Positions 8,939 to 18,376 of a stretch of DNA of 64,000 nucleotides are shown here, piece after piece. Origin of the DNA: Paenibacillus sp. 1781tsa1 (GTDB taxonomy: Bacteria; Bacillota; Bacilli; Paenibacillales; Paenibacillaceae); the NCBI RefSeq assembly GCF_024159265.1, contig NZ_JAMYWY010000001.1:1922001-1986000 (forward strand). The letters run 5' to 3'. Every line of letters starts with the position of its first letter. The first letter of the stretch is position 1. Both the position numbers and the translations under genes were made by a program. The notes below the pieces were generated by a model. It did not search any database. It saw nothing but the letters and a program-made list of their open reading frames with translations, and was not told where the DNA came from.

Positions 8939-9844
8939 ATGCTCAAAGAATTGAACAAAAACAAAATTATGTTTCTGATGCTGTTGCCCACGCTGATCTT
9001 TTTTCTGATTAACTCCTATTTTCCAATGGTCGGCATCTATTATGCGTTCACCCGGTATGATTTTGAAGGCGGATTATTTGGCAGTCCATTTGTCGGTCTG
9101 GAGAACTTTAAGTTCCTGTGGCAATCCGGAATGCTGTTGAAACTCACAACCAATACCGTGGGTTACAATCTCGCCTTCATTATATTGGGAAACGGACTGG
9201 CGATCTTCTGTGCGATCATGCTTAGCGAAATCCGTGGCAGGTTATTCAAAAAAATTACGCAATCCGTCATGTTCTTGCCGTATTTCATCTCATTTGTACT
9301 ATTAAGTGTAATCGCTTACAACATGTTCAACTACGAGTCGGGTTTTGTGAACACGGTGCTCAAACGTTTCGAGGCCGGACCGGTCGATATTTATAACACA
9401 CCCTGGATCTGGGTGTTTCTGATCATCATCTTTTATCTGTGGAAAAATCTAGGATACAGCATGGTCATCTATCTGGCCGCCATAACGGGGATCAGTGACG
9501 AGTATTATGAAGCAGCCCGAATCGACGGGGCCAATATTTTTCAGCGGATCTGGTACATTACGGTACCGATGCTGAAGCCAACCTTTGTCATCCTATTGTT
9601 GTTCTCGCTCGGCAGCATCATGAAGGGGCAGTTTGACCTGTTCTATCAACTGATTGGCAACAACGGGGTGCTGTACAACGCTACAGATATTATTGATACG
9701 TATGTGTATCGTTCTCTGAAAGTAACGTTTGATATCGGGATGGCAACGGCTGCTGGTCTGTATCAGTCCTTGTTCGGATTCATTTTGATCATGACCGTCA
9801 ACTATATTATCCGCAAAGTAAATGAGGACTACGCCTTGTTCTAG
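8939..9844 (+). CDS. Sugar ABC transporter permease, LplB/UgpA-like
   Basis: Integral membrane half of a carbohydrate importer of the CUT1/LplB type, 301 residues with about six helices. The first helix is MFLMLLPTLIFFL. The EAA loop that docks the ATPase is EAARIDGANIFQRIW at about 191-205. GGGAGGG precedes the ATG. It is followed by a second permease and a lipoprotein binding protein, but no ATPase gene is present. Importers of this class commonly share one MsmX-like ATPase encoded elsewhere. The substrate is likely an oligosaccharide or glycoside, unspecified. Confidence 0.9.
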   Translation: MLKELNKNKIMFLMLLPTLIFFLINSYFPMVGIYYAFTRYDFEGGLFGSPFVGLENFKFLWQSGMLLKLTTNTVGYNLAFIILGNGLAIFCAIMLSEIRGRLFKKITQSVMFLPYFISFVLLSVIAYNMFNYESGFVNTVLKRFEAGPVDIYNTPWIWVFLIIIFYLWKNLGYSMVIYLAAITGISDEYYEAARIDGANIFQRIWYITVPMLKPTFVILLLFSLGSIMKGQFDLFYQLIGNNGVLYNATDIIDTYVYRSLKVTFDIGMATAAGLYQSLFGFILIMTVNYIIRKVNEDYALF

Positions 9845-9874
9845 AAGGCCCGCAGGGCAGGAGGGAGAACAATC

Positions 9875-10804
9875 ATGAACACGCCAATGAATACTCACAC
9901 GCGTACGAATACTCGTCTCAGAGATTCGGAGTTTACTTTCATGTTTCAACTGATTTCCTACAGCTTCATCATCATTTTATCAATCATGTGCTTGCTGCCT
10001 TTTCTGCTGATTCTATCCGGCTCATTTAGCAGCAACGAATCCATAGTGAGGGATGGCTATCACCTCTTTCCAACGGACTTTTCCCTGGAAGGTTACAAAA
10101 TGGTGTTCAAATTCCCGACTCAGGTACTCAAAGCTTATGGGGTAACGGTCTTTACAACAGTGGTGGGGACTACGCTAGGGCTGTTTCTCATCACGATGGC
10201 CGGCTTTGTGCTCCAGCGTAAAGATTTTAAATATCGGAATACGTTCTCGTTTTTTATTTACTTCACAACCCTGTTTGGTGGGGGACTTGTGCCTTGGTAC
10301 ATTATGCTGGCGAACTACTTCAATCTCACGGATACGTACACCGTATTGATTTTCCCGGGATTGATGACGCCATTCCTCATTATCCTGATGAAAAATTTCA
10401 TTCGTTCGGCAGTGCCGGATGAATTGATTGAGTCCGCCAAAATTGATGGAGCGAATGACTTCCGTATTTATTTCAGCATTGTGTTGAAACTGGCGATGCC
10501 TGGGATCGCCACTGTAGGGCTGTTTCTGGCATTGGGTTACTGGAATGACTGGTTTACCTCATCGCTCTTCATTAACAACCCGGATATGTACCAACTGCAA
10601 TTTTATCTCTATAACACGATGAACACGATTACCTTTATCGACCAGATGGCGATTGGCACAGGGATCACGCTTAGTCAGGATGTGCCTACTGAATCAACCA
10701 AGATGGCGATGGCTATCGTTGTGACGGGACCGATTTTGTTCCTGTATCCGTTTGTACAACGTTACTTTGTCAAAGGACTTACGATTGGTGCAGTGAAAGG
10801 TTAG
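9875..10804 (+). CDS. Sugar ABC transporter permease, LplC/YtcP-like
   Basis: Second integral membrane subunit, 309 residues, partner of the gene just upstream (gap of 30 bases). It has an N-terminal helix around residues 25-47, several further helices and an EAA loop ESAKIDGANDFRIYF. The family-typical start of the periplasmic part, SGSFSSNESIV, is present. The ribosome site GGGAGGGAGAAC-like sequence precedes the ATG at 9875. It forms the channel with LplB-like and receives substrate from the lipoprotein at 10911. Confidence 0.9.
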   Translation: MNTPMNTHTRTNTRLRDSEFTFMFQLISYSFIIILSIMCLLPFLLILSGSFSSNESIVRDGYHLFPTDFSLEGYKMVFKFPTQVLKAYGVTVFTTVVGTTLGLFLITMAGFVLQRKDFKYRNTFSFFIYFTTLFGGGLVPWYIMLANYFNLTDTYTVLIFPGLMTPFLIILMKNFIRSAVPDELIESAKIDGANDFRIYFSIVLKLAMPGIATVGLFLALGYWNDWFTSSLFINNPDMYQLQFYLYNTMNTITFIDQMAIGTGITLSQDVPTESTKMAMAIVVTGPILFLYPFVQRYFVKGLTIGAVKG

Positions 10805-10910
10805 AACGTGAACACGCTCTGGATATCAGGCTGCTGGCATCATCTCCGGTCTGAAACATGGCGAGTCCACGCTAACATATAAAGGTTCACCACAAAAAGG
10901 GAGGATGCAT

Positions 10911-12458
10911 ATGCGTAACAAAACAATTCGGCACCTGTCTCTGGTACTTGCCCTGATGTTGTTTGCCGGGGTGCTTGCCGCATGTAACAACGGTTCGGGG
11001 GGATCGTCGCAAGGAAGCGAGCAAGGGGGAACATCCGGGAACAAAGGCGAGAAAGTAACGCTTCAATTCTACATGCTTGGGGATGCTCCCAAAGATCTGC
11101 CTGTCATTGAATCCGAGATCAATAAGCTGGCTGAGGCTGATCTGAACGTCAATGTGAAATTCAACTACACCTCATGGACCGACTGGGATCAAAAATATAA
11201 ACTGCTGCTGTCTTCCGGACAGCCGATCGATCTGATCTTCACAGCGGATTGGACATTCTACCAGTCCTATGCCAAGAAGGGCGCGTTCCTGGCATTGGAT
11301 GAAATGCTGCCTACAGCAGCGCCAAAACTGAAAGCTCATGTCCCTGATGACATGTGGAATGCTGTCAAAATCAATGACAAAATCTATACTGTTCCATCAA
11401 CCTGGATTGAGTATGTAACCGAGGGGATTGCGTACCGCGAGGATTTGCGCGAGAAGTACAATCTTCCGAAGCCAGAATCGCTTGAGACACTCGAAGCGTA
11501 TCTCGAAGGCATCAAGGCCAACGAACCAAATATGATTCCGATCGCGGATAGCAATGCCAACCATACGCATGGTATCCGTCAATTGACATCCAAGCTGGTT
11601 AATACAGCAGGTCAACTTCCATATGGATTGGATATTATGTATGACACACCTTCAACCGTGACATCCTATTGGGGATCAGCGCAACATCTGGAAGACCTGA
11701 AAACATACAAACGCTGGATGGACAAAGGATTTTTCCCGAAAAACGTACTGAATGTAAAAGATACTTCCAACTCATTGCTGCAAAATGGAAAATCGGCTGT
11801 TGTTCTGTCCGGGGAAAACCCTAACAAATTTAATGCAGATGTAATCAAAGTGCAGTCTACGCATCCAGATTGGAAACTGGCTTATTTTCCTTACCCGAAT
11901 GCAAAAGGGTTTGCACAACCGGTTCACCCGATCCACAATGGTTTTGCGATTCCGCGTAGTAGTAAGAACCCGGAAAAAGCATTGGCATTTTACGAGAAGC
12001 TTGTGACAGACAAACGATATAATTGGTTGACTGAATACGGCGTGGAGGGCAAAAACTTCGAGGTAGATAATGGATACTACAAAATGATGGGCGATGCACA
12101 AACGAACGGCTTCCCGCGTGAGGGCATGAATGGCTGGGCTTGGCGTAATCCCGAATTTATGCTCTACGATAAAACCTTTGATGATGTCCTGACCATGTTT
12201 GAAGATCTGGACAAAATCAAAAAGCCAGATATTTTTACCGGATTTGCGGAAGACTGGACTCCATACCAAGCCGAGAAAGCTGCATTGGAGCAAGTTGAGA
12301 AACAATACTTGTATCCGCTTAATGTGGGTTTGGTGGCAGACGTAGAGGCTGGGTTGAATACATTTATGGAGAAGGCTAAACAAGCAGGATTGGAAAAAAT
12401 TCAGGCAGAATACACGAAGCAGTGGCAGGAGTATTTGAAGTCAGCGGGCATTCAATAG
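10911..12458 (+). CDS. Extracellular solute-binding lipoprotein (LplA/YtcQ-like)
   Basis: Substrate-binding protein of the importer, 515 residues, tethered outside the membrane. The signal peptide ends in the lipobox LAAC with the lipidated cysteine at position 25, followed by a Gly/Ser-rich linker. I prefer the ATG at 10911 to the one at 10905 because GGGAGG is then six bases away. The core resembles the large binding proteins of LplABC-type systems. It is the third gene of the operon and precedes a hairpin terminator. Substrate is unknown; regulation by the divergent AraC protein is likely. Confidence 0.88.
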   Translation: MRNKTIRHLSLVLALMLFAGVLAACNNGSGGSSQGSEQGGTSGNKGEKVTLQFYMLGDAPKDLPVIESEINKLAEADLNVNVKFNYTSWTDWDQKYKLLLSSGQPIDLIFTADWTFYQSYAKKGAFLALDEMLPTAAPKLKAHVPDDMWNAVKINDKIYTVPSTWIEYVTEGIAYREDLREKYNLPKPESLETLEAYLEGIKANEPNMIPIADSNANHTHGIRQLTSKLVNTAGQLPYGLDIMYDTPSTVTSYWGSAQHLEDLKTYKRWMDKGFFPKNVLNVKDTSNSLLQNGKSAVVLSGENPNKFNADVIKVQSTHPDWKLAYFPYPNAKGFAQPVHPIHNGFAIPRSSKNPEKALAFYEKLVTDKRYNWLTEYGVEGKNFEVDNGYYKMMGDAQTNGFPREGMNGWAWRNPEFMLYDKTFDDVLTMFEDLDKIKKPDIFTGFAEDWTPYQAEKAALEQVEKQYLYPLNVGLVADVEAGLNTFMEKAKQAGLEKIQAEYTKQWQEYLKSAGIQ

Positions 12459-12478
12459 TTTGTACTTTCCTTCATAAA

Positions 12479-12513
12479 GAAAAGGTGCCCTCAAATTCGA
12501 AGGCACCTTTTCA
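12479..12513. terminator. Bidirectional terminator
   Basis: AAAAGGTGCC (12480-12489) pairs with GGCACCTTTT (12502-12511). It separates the convergent binding-protein and glycosyltransferase genes, and both sides end in T-runs. Confidence 0.8.
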
Positions 12514-12603
12514 ATGTGTATGCAGGCTTGTTTGAAGCCGTTGGTTAGAGGCGTAATTGGACGAAGTCTGCGGGAAGCAGCAAAAGTTCGGATAAATTCA
12601 GCT

Positions 12604-13755
12604 TCATATACGGGCCTCTTCTGCGGATGAAGGACGAACGTCCTCCAACAGATCGATAATACTTTGAGCGCTCTCCATTGGATGAACCTTGGCGATTTCC
12701 GCCAGATGACGTTTGCGTTTACGTACGACATCCGGGTAGTGATGCAGCAGTTTGTTCATCCATTTGACCACTACGTCGAGCGAAGAGATGGGTTCTCCCA
12801 AACCTCTTGCGGTAAAATAATGGACGTTTTCTTCTTCCTGACCAGGTATAGGATTATGGAACAACATGGGAATTCCTTTGGCTAAGCCTTCGCTGCATGT
12901 CATCCCCCCTGGTTTGGTGATCAGCAAGTCGGATACTTCCATCAATTTGTCCACTTCGTTGGTGTACCCGATAATATGAATGTTTTCTTTGCGATACATG
13001 GGGTTCTGTTCCATGCTAATGCGTGCTTTATCATTGCTACCCAGACAAAAAATGATCTGAATATCTTCATGCCAGCGTGTCAGCAATGGATGGAGCAGCT
13101 TGTCGCTGAGCATTCCCCAACCGCCGCCCATTACCAGAACAGTGGGCATGTTCTTGAGGTTGAATCTGCTTCGGATCTCTTCTCGTCCGGGATGCTCCCA
13201 GAAGTTCGGATGCACGGGAATGCCTGTGACTCGAATTTTGTCTACAGGTACGCCACGCAGCAATAATTTGGACTTAACTTCATCTGAAGAAACCAGATAA
13301 AGGTCTACTTCACGGTTAATCCATGTCCCATGTGCATCATAGTCGGTGATGACTGTGCACAGGGGAACCTGTACACCCAGGCGCTTCAGTCTGGCTATAA
13401 CAGCACTTGGAATTGGATGGGTACAGACGATTGCATCAGGACGTAACTGACGCACAACGCTGCGTGTATGGGTGTAGAACAGTTTATGCAGCGCGAGTGT
13501 TGTCAGCCGGTTCAATGATTTTTTATATTGGTGTCTGTATACGTATCCGACAAGTTTGGGTTGGTTGGTAACCGTTTTTTTGTATGCAGTTATAATAAGA
13601 GGTGCAACCTTGGGATTTAAGAAACTTCCCAGTTCCAGCACTTTCGTCTGCACGTCTGACGAGAGCTTTCGCAGATTGCTGGATAGTGCATAGGCGGCTT
13701 GAGTATGACCCGTACCAAAGCCTTCAGATAATAGTAATACTCTTTTTTTCTCCAC
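12604..13755 (-). CDS. MGDG-synthase-family glycosyltransferase, UgtP-like
   Basis: A 383-residue GT-B glycosyltransferase. The N-terminal domain carries GFGTGH (12-17) and looks like MGDG_synth; the C-terminal nucleotide-sugar domain holds GGGWGMLSDKL and the acceptor motif TKPGGMTCSEGLAKGIP. UgtP-type enzymes add glucose to diacylglycerol to make glycolipids and lipoteichoic acid anchors at the inner membrane face. It is somewhat divergent, so a different lipid acceptor is possible. The PAP2-type phosphatase lies directly upstream on the same strand, about 50 bases away, which fits a lipid role. Confidence 0.82.
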   Translation of the reverse strand: MEKKRVLLLSEGFGTGHTQAAYALSSNLRKLSSDVQTKVLELGSFLNPKVAPLIITAYKKTVTNQPKLVGYVYRHQYKKSLNRLTTLALHKLFYTHTRSVVRQLRPDAIVCTHPIPSAVIARLKRLGVQVPLCTVITDYDAHGTWINREVDLYLVSSDEVKSKLLLRGVPVDKIRVTGIPVHPNFWEHPGREEIRSRFNLKNMPTVLVMGGGWGMLSDKLLHPLLTRWHEDIQIIFCLGSNDKARISMEQNPMYRKENIHIIGYTNEVDKLMEVSDLLITKPGGMTCSEGLAKGIPMLFHNPIPGQEEENVHYFTARGLGEPISSLDVVVKWMNKLLHHYPDVVRKRKRHLAEIAKVHPMESAQSIIDLLEDVRPSSAEEARI

Positions 13756-13805
13756 GCTTACTTCACCTGTTCCTGCTAGGTTTTTCTGAGTCTAACATAT
13801 CGGCT

Positions 13806-14333
13806 TTAAGACCAGAATGCAACTGTTGCAAGTGCGACTAAAGTACCTATTGTGGCACCTGCCAGAACATCGGAAGGGTAGTGTAATCCCAGATAAATTC
13901 GAGAGAATCCGACAATAAGGGCCACAGGCAACAATATTAGCAATAAGATCGGATCAGTGGTCATAAATGGAACCGTGACCGAAAAAATGGCAGTTGTGTG
14001 TCCTGAAGGAAACGAGTGGTCCGTCAGGGGATTACGGAATGTAATTGTATCCGGCAAGGCCAGATAAGGTCGAATGCGGGGATACAATTTTTTCGCGATG
14101 GCTACAGGAATGTGACTGACCGCAAGAGCGATACAAGCCTGGAGTCCTGTTGTGCTCCATGGAGCTGGAGCAAGCAGCCAGATTAACAAGGATACTGCAA
14201 TAGAAGAAGTTGCTCCACCCAGATGGGTGAAATAATACAGCCAAAAATTCATAAAACGATTATGAAGTCGGCCGTTGATCCACATAAAAACATTTCGATC
14301 ATAATCTTGAAACTTTAAGAATAAACGGCTCAT
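13806..14333 (-). CDS. PAP2-family phosphatase, possible undecaprenyl-diphosphatase
   Basis: Membrane phosphatase of 175 residues with the three conserved PAP2 motifs: KKLYPRIRP (81-89), FPSGHT (108-113) and SRIYLGLHYPSD (144-155, His151 and Asp155). Four to five membrane helices are visible. It may dephosphorylate undecaprenyl diphosphate (BcrC-like) or phosphatidic acid; the sequence does not decide. GGAGGCC precedes the ATG. It probably shares a transcript with the downstream glycosyltransferase. The 709-base gap on its other side is empty of clear genes. Confidence 0.88.
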   Translation of the reverse strand: MSRLFLKFQDYDRNVFMWINGRLHNRFMNFWLYYFTHLGGATSSIAVSLLIWLLAPAPWSTTGLQACIALAVSHIPVAIAKKLYPRIRPYLALPDTITFRNPLTDHSFPSGHTTAIFSVTVPFMTTDPILLLILLPVALIVGFSRIYLGLHYPSDVLAGATIGTLVALATVAFWS

Positions 14334-15042
14334 ATTGGCCTCCTGCCAGTCAGGCCGCCTGTAATGGCGGCATTATTTCCGGTCATCTTCTGCATCCGGT
14401 TTCGTCCTGATTAATATATAACCGTTTTTCAAGTACTTGAGGTTATTTCAGGTATATGTTTATCATATTTTTAAATGTTGTCCTTTTCAAGAAGAACCCA
14501 TGTAAAGAACGTAAAATTCATGTTAAAGAGTGGATATATACCCATCTTAACTTTTTGACTTGTGTCAGCCAAAAAAGATACAATGATTCAACATGGCTGA
14601 AATGAGGTAAAAAAATGTGAGTTTTGGTTTAAACTTTTTGAGGTCTGTTTGCGTTATTTGTTATAGAGCCTCTGACGAAGAATAACATGCTGATGAAAAA
14701 AGCAGGGACTTTAGAAATAAAAATCAAGTAAACGGCTGAAAATAAGATATAACAGGCATGAATGCGAGGTTGTGGTATCACGAAGTGTCTATTCAGCGTT
14801 TAAAGATCACATTTCTCCTTCAGAAAGTGGAATTGGGGTTTTGACAAATGACTGAAAAGAATACAGAATCGATAAAGCAGCCAACTGACAGCAACCAAGC
14901 TTTGAAACATTGCCTGATAAATTCACGTATTACACAAAAGAACAGGGTCATATTCTGCACATTACAAAAAAATAAATTGCAGAATCAGGAAGAGAAATGC
15001 TTAAGTAAACTGGGTTTGAAAAAAAGGGGGTAACAGAGAACG
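14334..15042. other. Long non-coding spacer and leader upstream of the GT2 gene
   Basis: There is no supported gene in 709 bases. A good promoter (14555-14584) reads toward the GT2 gene and would leave a leader of about 450 nt. A second weaker promoter is TTGACA at 14841 with CAGAAT at 14864. A 61-codon frame at 14848 has only a poor ribosome site. The leader is A-rich, and I recognised no known riboswitch in it. Confidence 0.5.
14555..14584 (+). promoter_or_regulatory. Candidate sigma-A promoter for the GT2 gene
   Basis: TTGACT (14555-14560), an 18-base spacer, then TACAAT (14579-14584). Confidence 0.55.
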
Positions 15043-16281
15043 ATGTTGGACGCTATATTCGTCACGATGCAGGTCATTCTGGCACTGCTAGCCGTGTACC
15101 AATTCACGTTTTCGCTGTTCGGTCTGATTAAGAAAAAGAAAAAGAAACATTATCCGGCGACAAAATCATTCGCTGTACTCGTCGCAGCACACAATGAGGA
15201 ACAAGTCATTGGTGCCTTGATGGAGAACTTGAAACAACTTGATTATCCGGAAGATCTGTATGATGTGTTTGTCATCTGTGACAACTGTACGGATGGAACG
15301 GCTCAGATTGTTAGAGAACATGGGTTGAATGCCTGTGTACGTACTAACGCTGATCTAAGAGGTAAAGGGTATGCCATCGAATGGATGCTTAAGTACCTGT
15401 GGAAATTGCCACGTCAGTATGACGCAGTTGTTATGTTTGACGCGGATAACCTGGTTGACCGTAACTTCTTGCTTGAGATGAATGATGACTTGAACAATGG
15501 TTCACGTGTTATCCAAGGATACATTGATACGAAAAATCCGGAGGATTCCTGGATCACTGCAGCTTACGGTGTATCTTATTGGTACATTAACCGTCTGTGG
15601 CAGTTGTCTCGTCATAACTTGAATATGGCGAATTTCCTCGGAGGAACCGGTATGTGCTTCGAGACCAACCTGCTGAAGGAAATTGGCTGGGGTGCAACAA
15701 GTCTGGTTGAGGATCTGGAGTTTACGATGCGCAGTGTGCAACGTAATGTGTATCCTGTTTTCAACTATGACGCCAAAGTATTTGATGAGAAGCCATTAAC
15801 GTTCAAAGCTTCAGCCAGACAACGCCTGCGCTGGATGCAAGGTCACTTTACAGTTGCACGTAGATACTTCTTCCCACTGCTCTGGCAGTCCATTAAGGAA
15901 AGAAGCCTGGTGAAATTTGACCTTGCTATCTATGGAGCCAATGTCTATGTTGTGTTGCTTACGTTCCTGATGACCGCTGTGATGTGGGTAGACATGGCCA
16001 TATTTAAAGGTCCGCACATTGCGAATATTTATGGATACTTCCCGTTATGGGTTGGATTCGTGGCTATCGGTCTGAATATTCTGACGTTCCTGCTATCTAT
16101 GGCGCTGGAGAAGGTTACCTTTGCCAAAGTTTATCTATATCTGATCTTGTTCCCGATTTATCTGCTGTCTTGGTACCCGATTACGTTCTACGCTTTCTTC
16201 ACGCAGAACAACAAACAGTGGAGCCACACCCAACACACACGTGTTGTGCGGCTGGATGAGGTACAGAGCAAACAAGGATAA
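15043..16281 (+). CDS. Membrane glycosyltransferase family 2
   Basis: A 412-residue inverting GT2 enzyme in the cytoplasmic membrane. A helix at about 5-30 is followed by a basic KKKKKK stretch and a catalytic domain with AHNEE (49-53), DNCTDGT (80-86), DAD (133-135, metal), ED (223-224, base) and QRLRW (260-264). Three to four C-terminal helices follow. This arrangement is shared by processive enzymes such as hyaluronan or beta-glucan synthases and by non-processive ones; no product can be assigned. It stands alone, with a long leader upstream and the infC promoter downstream. The ribosome site is GGGGG, about 12 bases from the ATG. Confidence 0.87.
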   Translation: MLDAIFVTMQVILALLAVYQFTFSLFGLIKKKKKKHYPATKSFAVLVAAHNEEQVIGALMENLKQLDYPEDLYDVFVICDNCTDGTAQIVREHGLNACVRTNADLRGKGYAIEWMLKYLWKLPRQYDAVVMFDADNLVDRNFLLEMNDDLNNGSRVIQGYIDTKNPEDSWITAAYGVSYWYINRLWQLSRHNLNMANFLGGTGMCFETNLLKEIGWGATSLVEDLEFTMRSVQRNVYPVFNYDAKVFDEKPLTFKASARQRLRWMQGHFTVARRYFFPLLWQSIKERSLVKFDLAIYGANVYVVLLTFLMTAVMWVDMAIFKGPHIANIYGYFPLWVGFVAIGLNILTFLLSMALEKVTFAKVYLYLILFPIYLLSWYPITFYAFFTQNNKQWSHTQHTRVVRLDEVQSKQG

Positions 16282-16355
16282 AGGAACATGCAGACGAGAC
16301 TTTGTCGACATCGGATATAACAAATGTATAATTCATAAAAAAAGTTGTGAAGATG

Positions 16356-16384
16356 TTGACAATGCATTTCGTGGATGTTATAGT
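16356..16384 (+). promoter_or_regulatory. Strong sigma-A promoter of infC-rpmI-rplT
   Basis: Perfect TTGACA (16356-16361), a 17-base spacer, then TATAGT (16379-16384). Transcription would start near 16391. Confidence 0.75.
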
Positions 16385-16390
16385 ATTCAA

Positions 16391-16571
16391 GTGCTTTAAA
16401 ACGGATTTAAGATGAATAGCAATGGAATCACAAGTAGAAGTCCGACTTCTCACCTGATCAACACTATGTTGGCTGGTCAACGATCCCAATAATTTATGAA
16501 GTGTATACTCATGAAGAATTGTGTTGATTACAGGGATGTCGGTAGCTTGACCGGCATCCCTTTTATTTTTG
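16391..16571 (+). ncRNA. Probable L20-type attenuator leader of infC-rpmI-rplT
   Basis: The leader contains the hairpin AGAAGT-CCG-ACTTCT around 16436-16450, a GATCAACACTATGTTGGCTGGTC segment in two halves, and a terminator hairpin AGGGATG...CATCCCT with a T-run at 16533-16570, just before the infC ribosome site. In Bacillus, ribosomal protein L20 binds this leader and promotes premature termination when it is in excess. The same layout here supports that role; the family match itself is from memory. Confidence 0.65.
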
Positions 16572-16610
16572 TGTAACTGGATATTCAAAATGACCTGGAG
16601 GTGGACGGTT

Positions 16611-17120
16611 ATTAGTAAAGATCACATGATTAATGATGAGATTCGGGCGAAGGAAGTACGCCTTGTCGGAGCTGAAGGAGAACAAATTGGGATCACGCCC
16701 ATTCGCGAAGCACTGCAAATGGCGATTGACCTGAATTTGGATCTGGTCAATGTGGCACCACAGGCTAAACCGCCGGTGTGTCGTATTATGGACTATGGCA
16801 AATTCCGCTATGAGCAACAAAAGAAAGAAAAAGAAGCCCGTAAGAACCAGAAAATTGTTGACATTAAAGAAGTATGGTTCCGTTCCAATATTGAGGAGCA
16901 CGATTATCAAACGAAGCTTCGTAATGTAGTTAAGTTTTTGAACGAAGGCGACAAAGTGAAATGTTCTGTTCGTTACCGCGGACGTGAAATTGCACATGCC
17001 GCGATTGGTCAACGGATTTTGGAGCGCGTTAAGGTAGAAGTTGCAGAACTTTGTACTATTGAACGTCAACCAAAATTGGAAGGCCGCAGTATGATCATGA
17101 TCTTGGCTCCTAAAGCCTGA
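16611..17120 (+). CDS. infC: Translation initiation factor IF-3, AUU start
   Basis: IF-3, 169 residues, binds the 30S subunit and checks start-codon pairing. The N-domain (INDEIRAKEVRLVG), the Lys-rich linker (RYEQQKKEKEARKNQ) and the C-domain are complete. The start is most likely the ATT at 16611: GGAGGTG ends seven bases upstream, and the next residues SKDHMINDEI match the family. Upstream ATG or GTG codons in the frame would fall inside the leader terminator. IF-3 genes often use AUU so that IF-3 represses its own translation. First gene of infC-rpmI-rplT. Confidence 0.95.
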   Translation: MSKDHMINDEIRAKEVRLVGAEGEQIGITPIREALQMAIDLNLDLVNVAPQAKPPVCRIMDYGKFRYEQQKKEKEARKNQKIVDIKEVWFRSNIEEHDYQTKLRNVVKFLNEGDKVKCSVRYRGREIAHAAIGQRILERVKVEVAELCTIERQPKLEGRSMIMILAPKA

Positions 17121-17144
17121 TAACATTGGAGGAGGAAACACAAA

Positions 17145-17348
17145 ATGCCTAAAATGAAAACACACAGCAGTTTGAAAGGACGCTTCAAAATTACCGGTTC
17201 CGGTAAAGTCCTTCGTTACAAAGCTCACAAAAACCACTTGCTTTCCCACAAATCTAAACGTGCTAAGCGCGTTCTGAACGGTAACCCAGTTATGGCTGCC
17301 GGGGATGTTAGACGTTTGAAACAAGGTTTGGCTAACTTGAAAGGCTAA
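17145..17348 (+). CDS. rpmI: 50S ribosomal protein L35
   Basis: Basic 67-residue protein of the large subunit. MPKMKTHSS and the KRAKRVLNG region are characteristic of L35, and length is normal. GGAGGAGG precedes the ATG. It is the middle gene of the IF-3/L35/L20 operon, 24 bases after infC. Confidence 0.97.
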   Translation: MPKMKTHSSLKGRFKITGSGKVLRYKAHKNHLLSHKSKRAKRVLNGNPVMAAGDVRRLKQGLANLKG

Positions 17349-17436
17349 TTCTAATTAGTACATTCCGTATGGGGGATCGGCTACGGCCGTACACATACCA
17401 CGGATACATTTATATTTATTTGGGAGGTTCTTTAAT

Positions 17437-17796
17437 ATGGCAAGAGTAAAAGGCGGTTTTGTAGTACGTCGTCGTCATAAAAAGGTTTTGAAACTGGCAA
17501 GAGGTTATTTCGGTTCCAAACACCGTATTTTTAAAACAGCTAACGAGCAAGTAATGAAATCCCTGGTATACGCATACCGTGACCGTCGCAACACGAAACG
17601 TAACTTCCGCAGACTGTGGATCGTTCGTATCAATGCTGCAGCACGTATGAATGGTTTGTCTTACAACAAACTGATCCATGGTTTGAAACTTGCTGGTGTA
17701 GACATGAACCGCAAAATGTTGGCTGATCTGGCCGTTAACGACATCAATGCGTTCAACTCTTTGGCTACTGTAGCTAAAGGCAAAATCAACGCTTAA
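17437..17796 (+). CDS. rplT: 50S ribosomal protein L20
   Basis: 119-residue ribosomal protein needed early in 50S assembly and, in Bacillus, the repressor of this operon through the leader RNA. The sequence starts [19 protein letters not shown] and keeps the [14 protein letters not shown] core. GGGAGG precedes the ATG. A clear terminator follows directly. Confidence 0.97.
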   Translation: MARVKGGFVVRRRHKKVLKLARGYFGSKHRIFKTANEQVMKSLVYAYRDRRNTKRNFRRLWIVRINAAARMNGLSYNKLIHGLKLAGVDMNRKMLADLAVNDINAFNSLATVAKGKINA

Positions 17797-17808
17797 ACTG
17801 TATGATAC

Positions 17809-17840
17809 AAGCCGCCGTACCTATATGGCGGCTTTTTTTA
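17809..17840 (+). terminator. rplT operon terminator
   Basis: GCCGCC (17811-17816) pairs with GGCGGC (17827-17832), followed by T7. Confidence 0.9.
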
Positions 17841-18376
17841 CGGCTTGGAAACAATTCGAAGATGAATCTCTGAATGAGTAGAGCGAATAGGCCATGGTCT
17901 GGAAGGGAACAATGAAACCAGATAACTGGTGGATAACAGTCCATGGAAATACATAAAATACGAACGGTGAAATAATACAAATGAAAACAGGTAAATCCTT
18001 TTCTTCACTAAAGTTCGTGATATGTTTTTGTTATATAAAATCACATCGTTGTAACGTTAGTGTGTTAAAACGCTAAATTATTAAGCGTTTTCAATAAAAA
18101 AAGAACAAAAATATGTGATATTTGGTGATGAAACATCTGGATTTTAACACTGGTTGATTGTATAATCACCTCTAGTAGGCTAGTCCTAGATTTTTCTCTC
18201 CATGTCATAATGTTCGGTTTTTCGACAGATGATAGGATGCTTCAAGGGTGAGAATGCGCTTTTAATGTCGAAGAAACCATACATTCTGCATAAAAGCCAT
18301 TCCTGCTATCTGTTAACCGTTCAATTGAAGGCTGGATTGGAATGAAGGATATATCATTAAGGGGGAAAAAGAGAAA
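17841..18376. other. Non-coding spacer upstream of the nucleoside importer
   Basis: There is no gene in 536 bases. A perfect TATAAT lies at 18161-18166, with only a weak -35 (TGGATT at 18138). An AT-rich inverted repeat AAAACGCT/AGCGTTTT lies at about 18066-18090, with A-runs rather than T-runs after it. No purine riboswitch was recognised, although the operon is purine-related. Confidence 0.5.

Noticed and set aside
14848..15033. 61-codon ORF in the GT2 leader
   Set aside because: No convincing ribosome site, A-rich composition without protein-like pattern, and overlap with a possible promoter.
18066..18090. AAAACGCT/AGCGTTTT inverted repeat as a terminator
   Set aside because: No T-run on the plus strand and low GC; function unclear.
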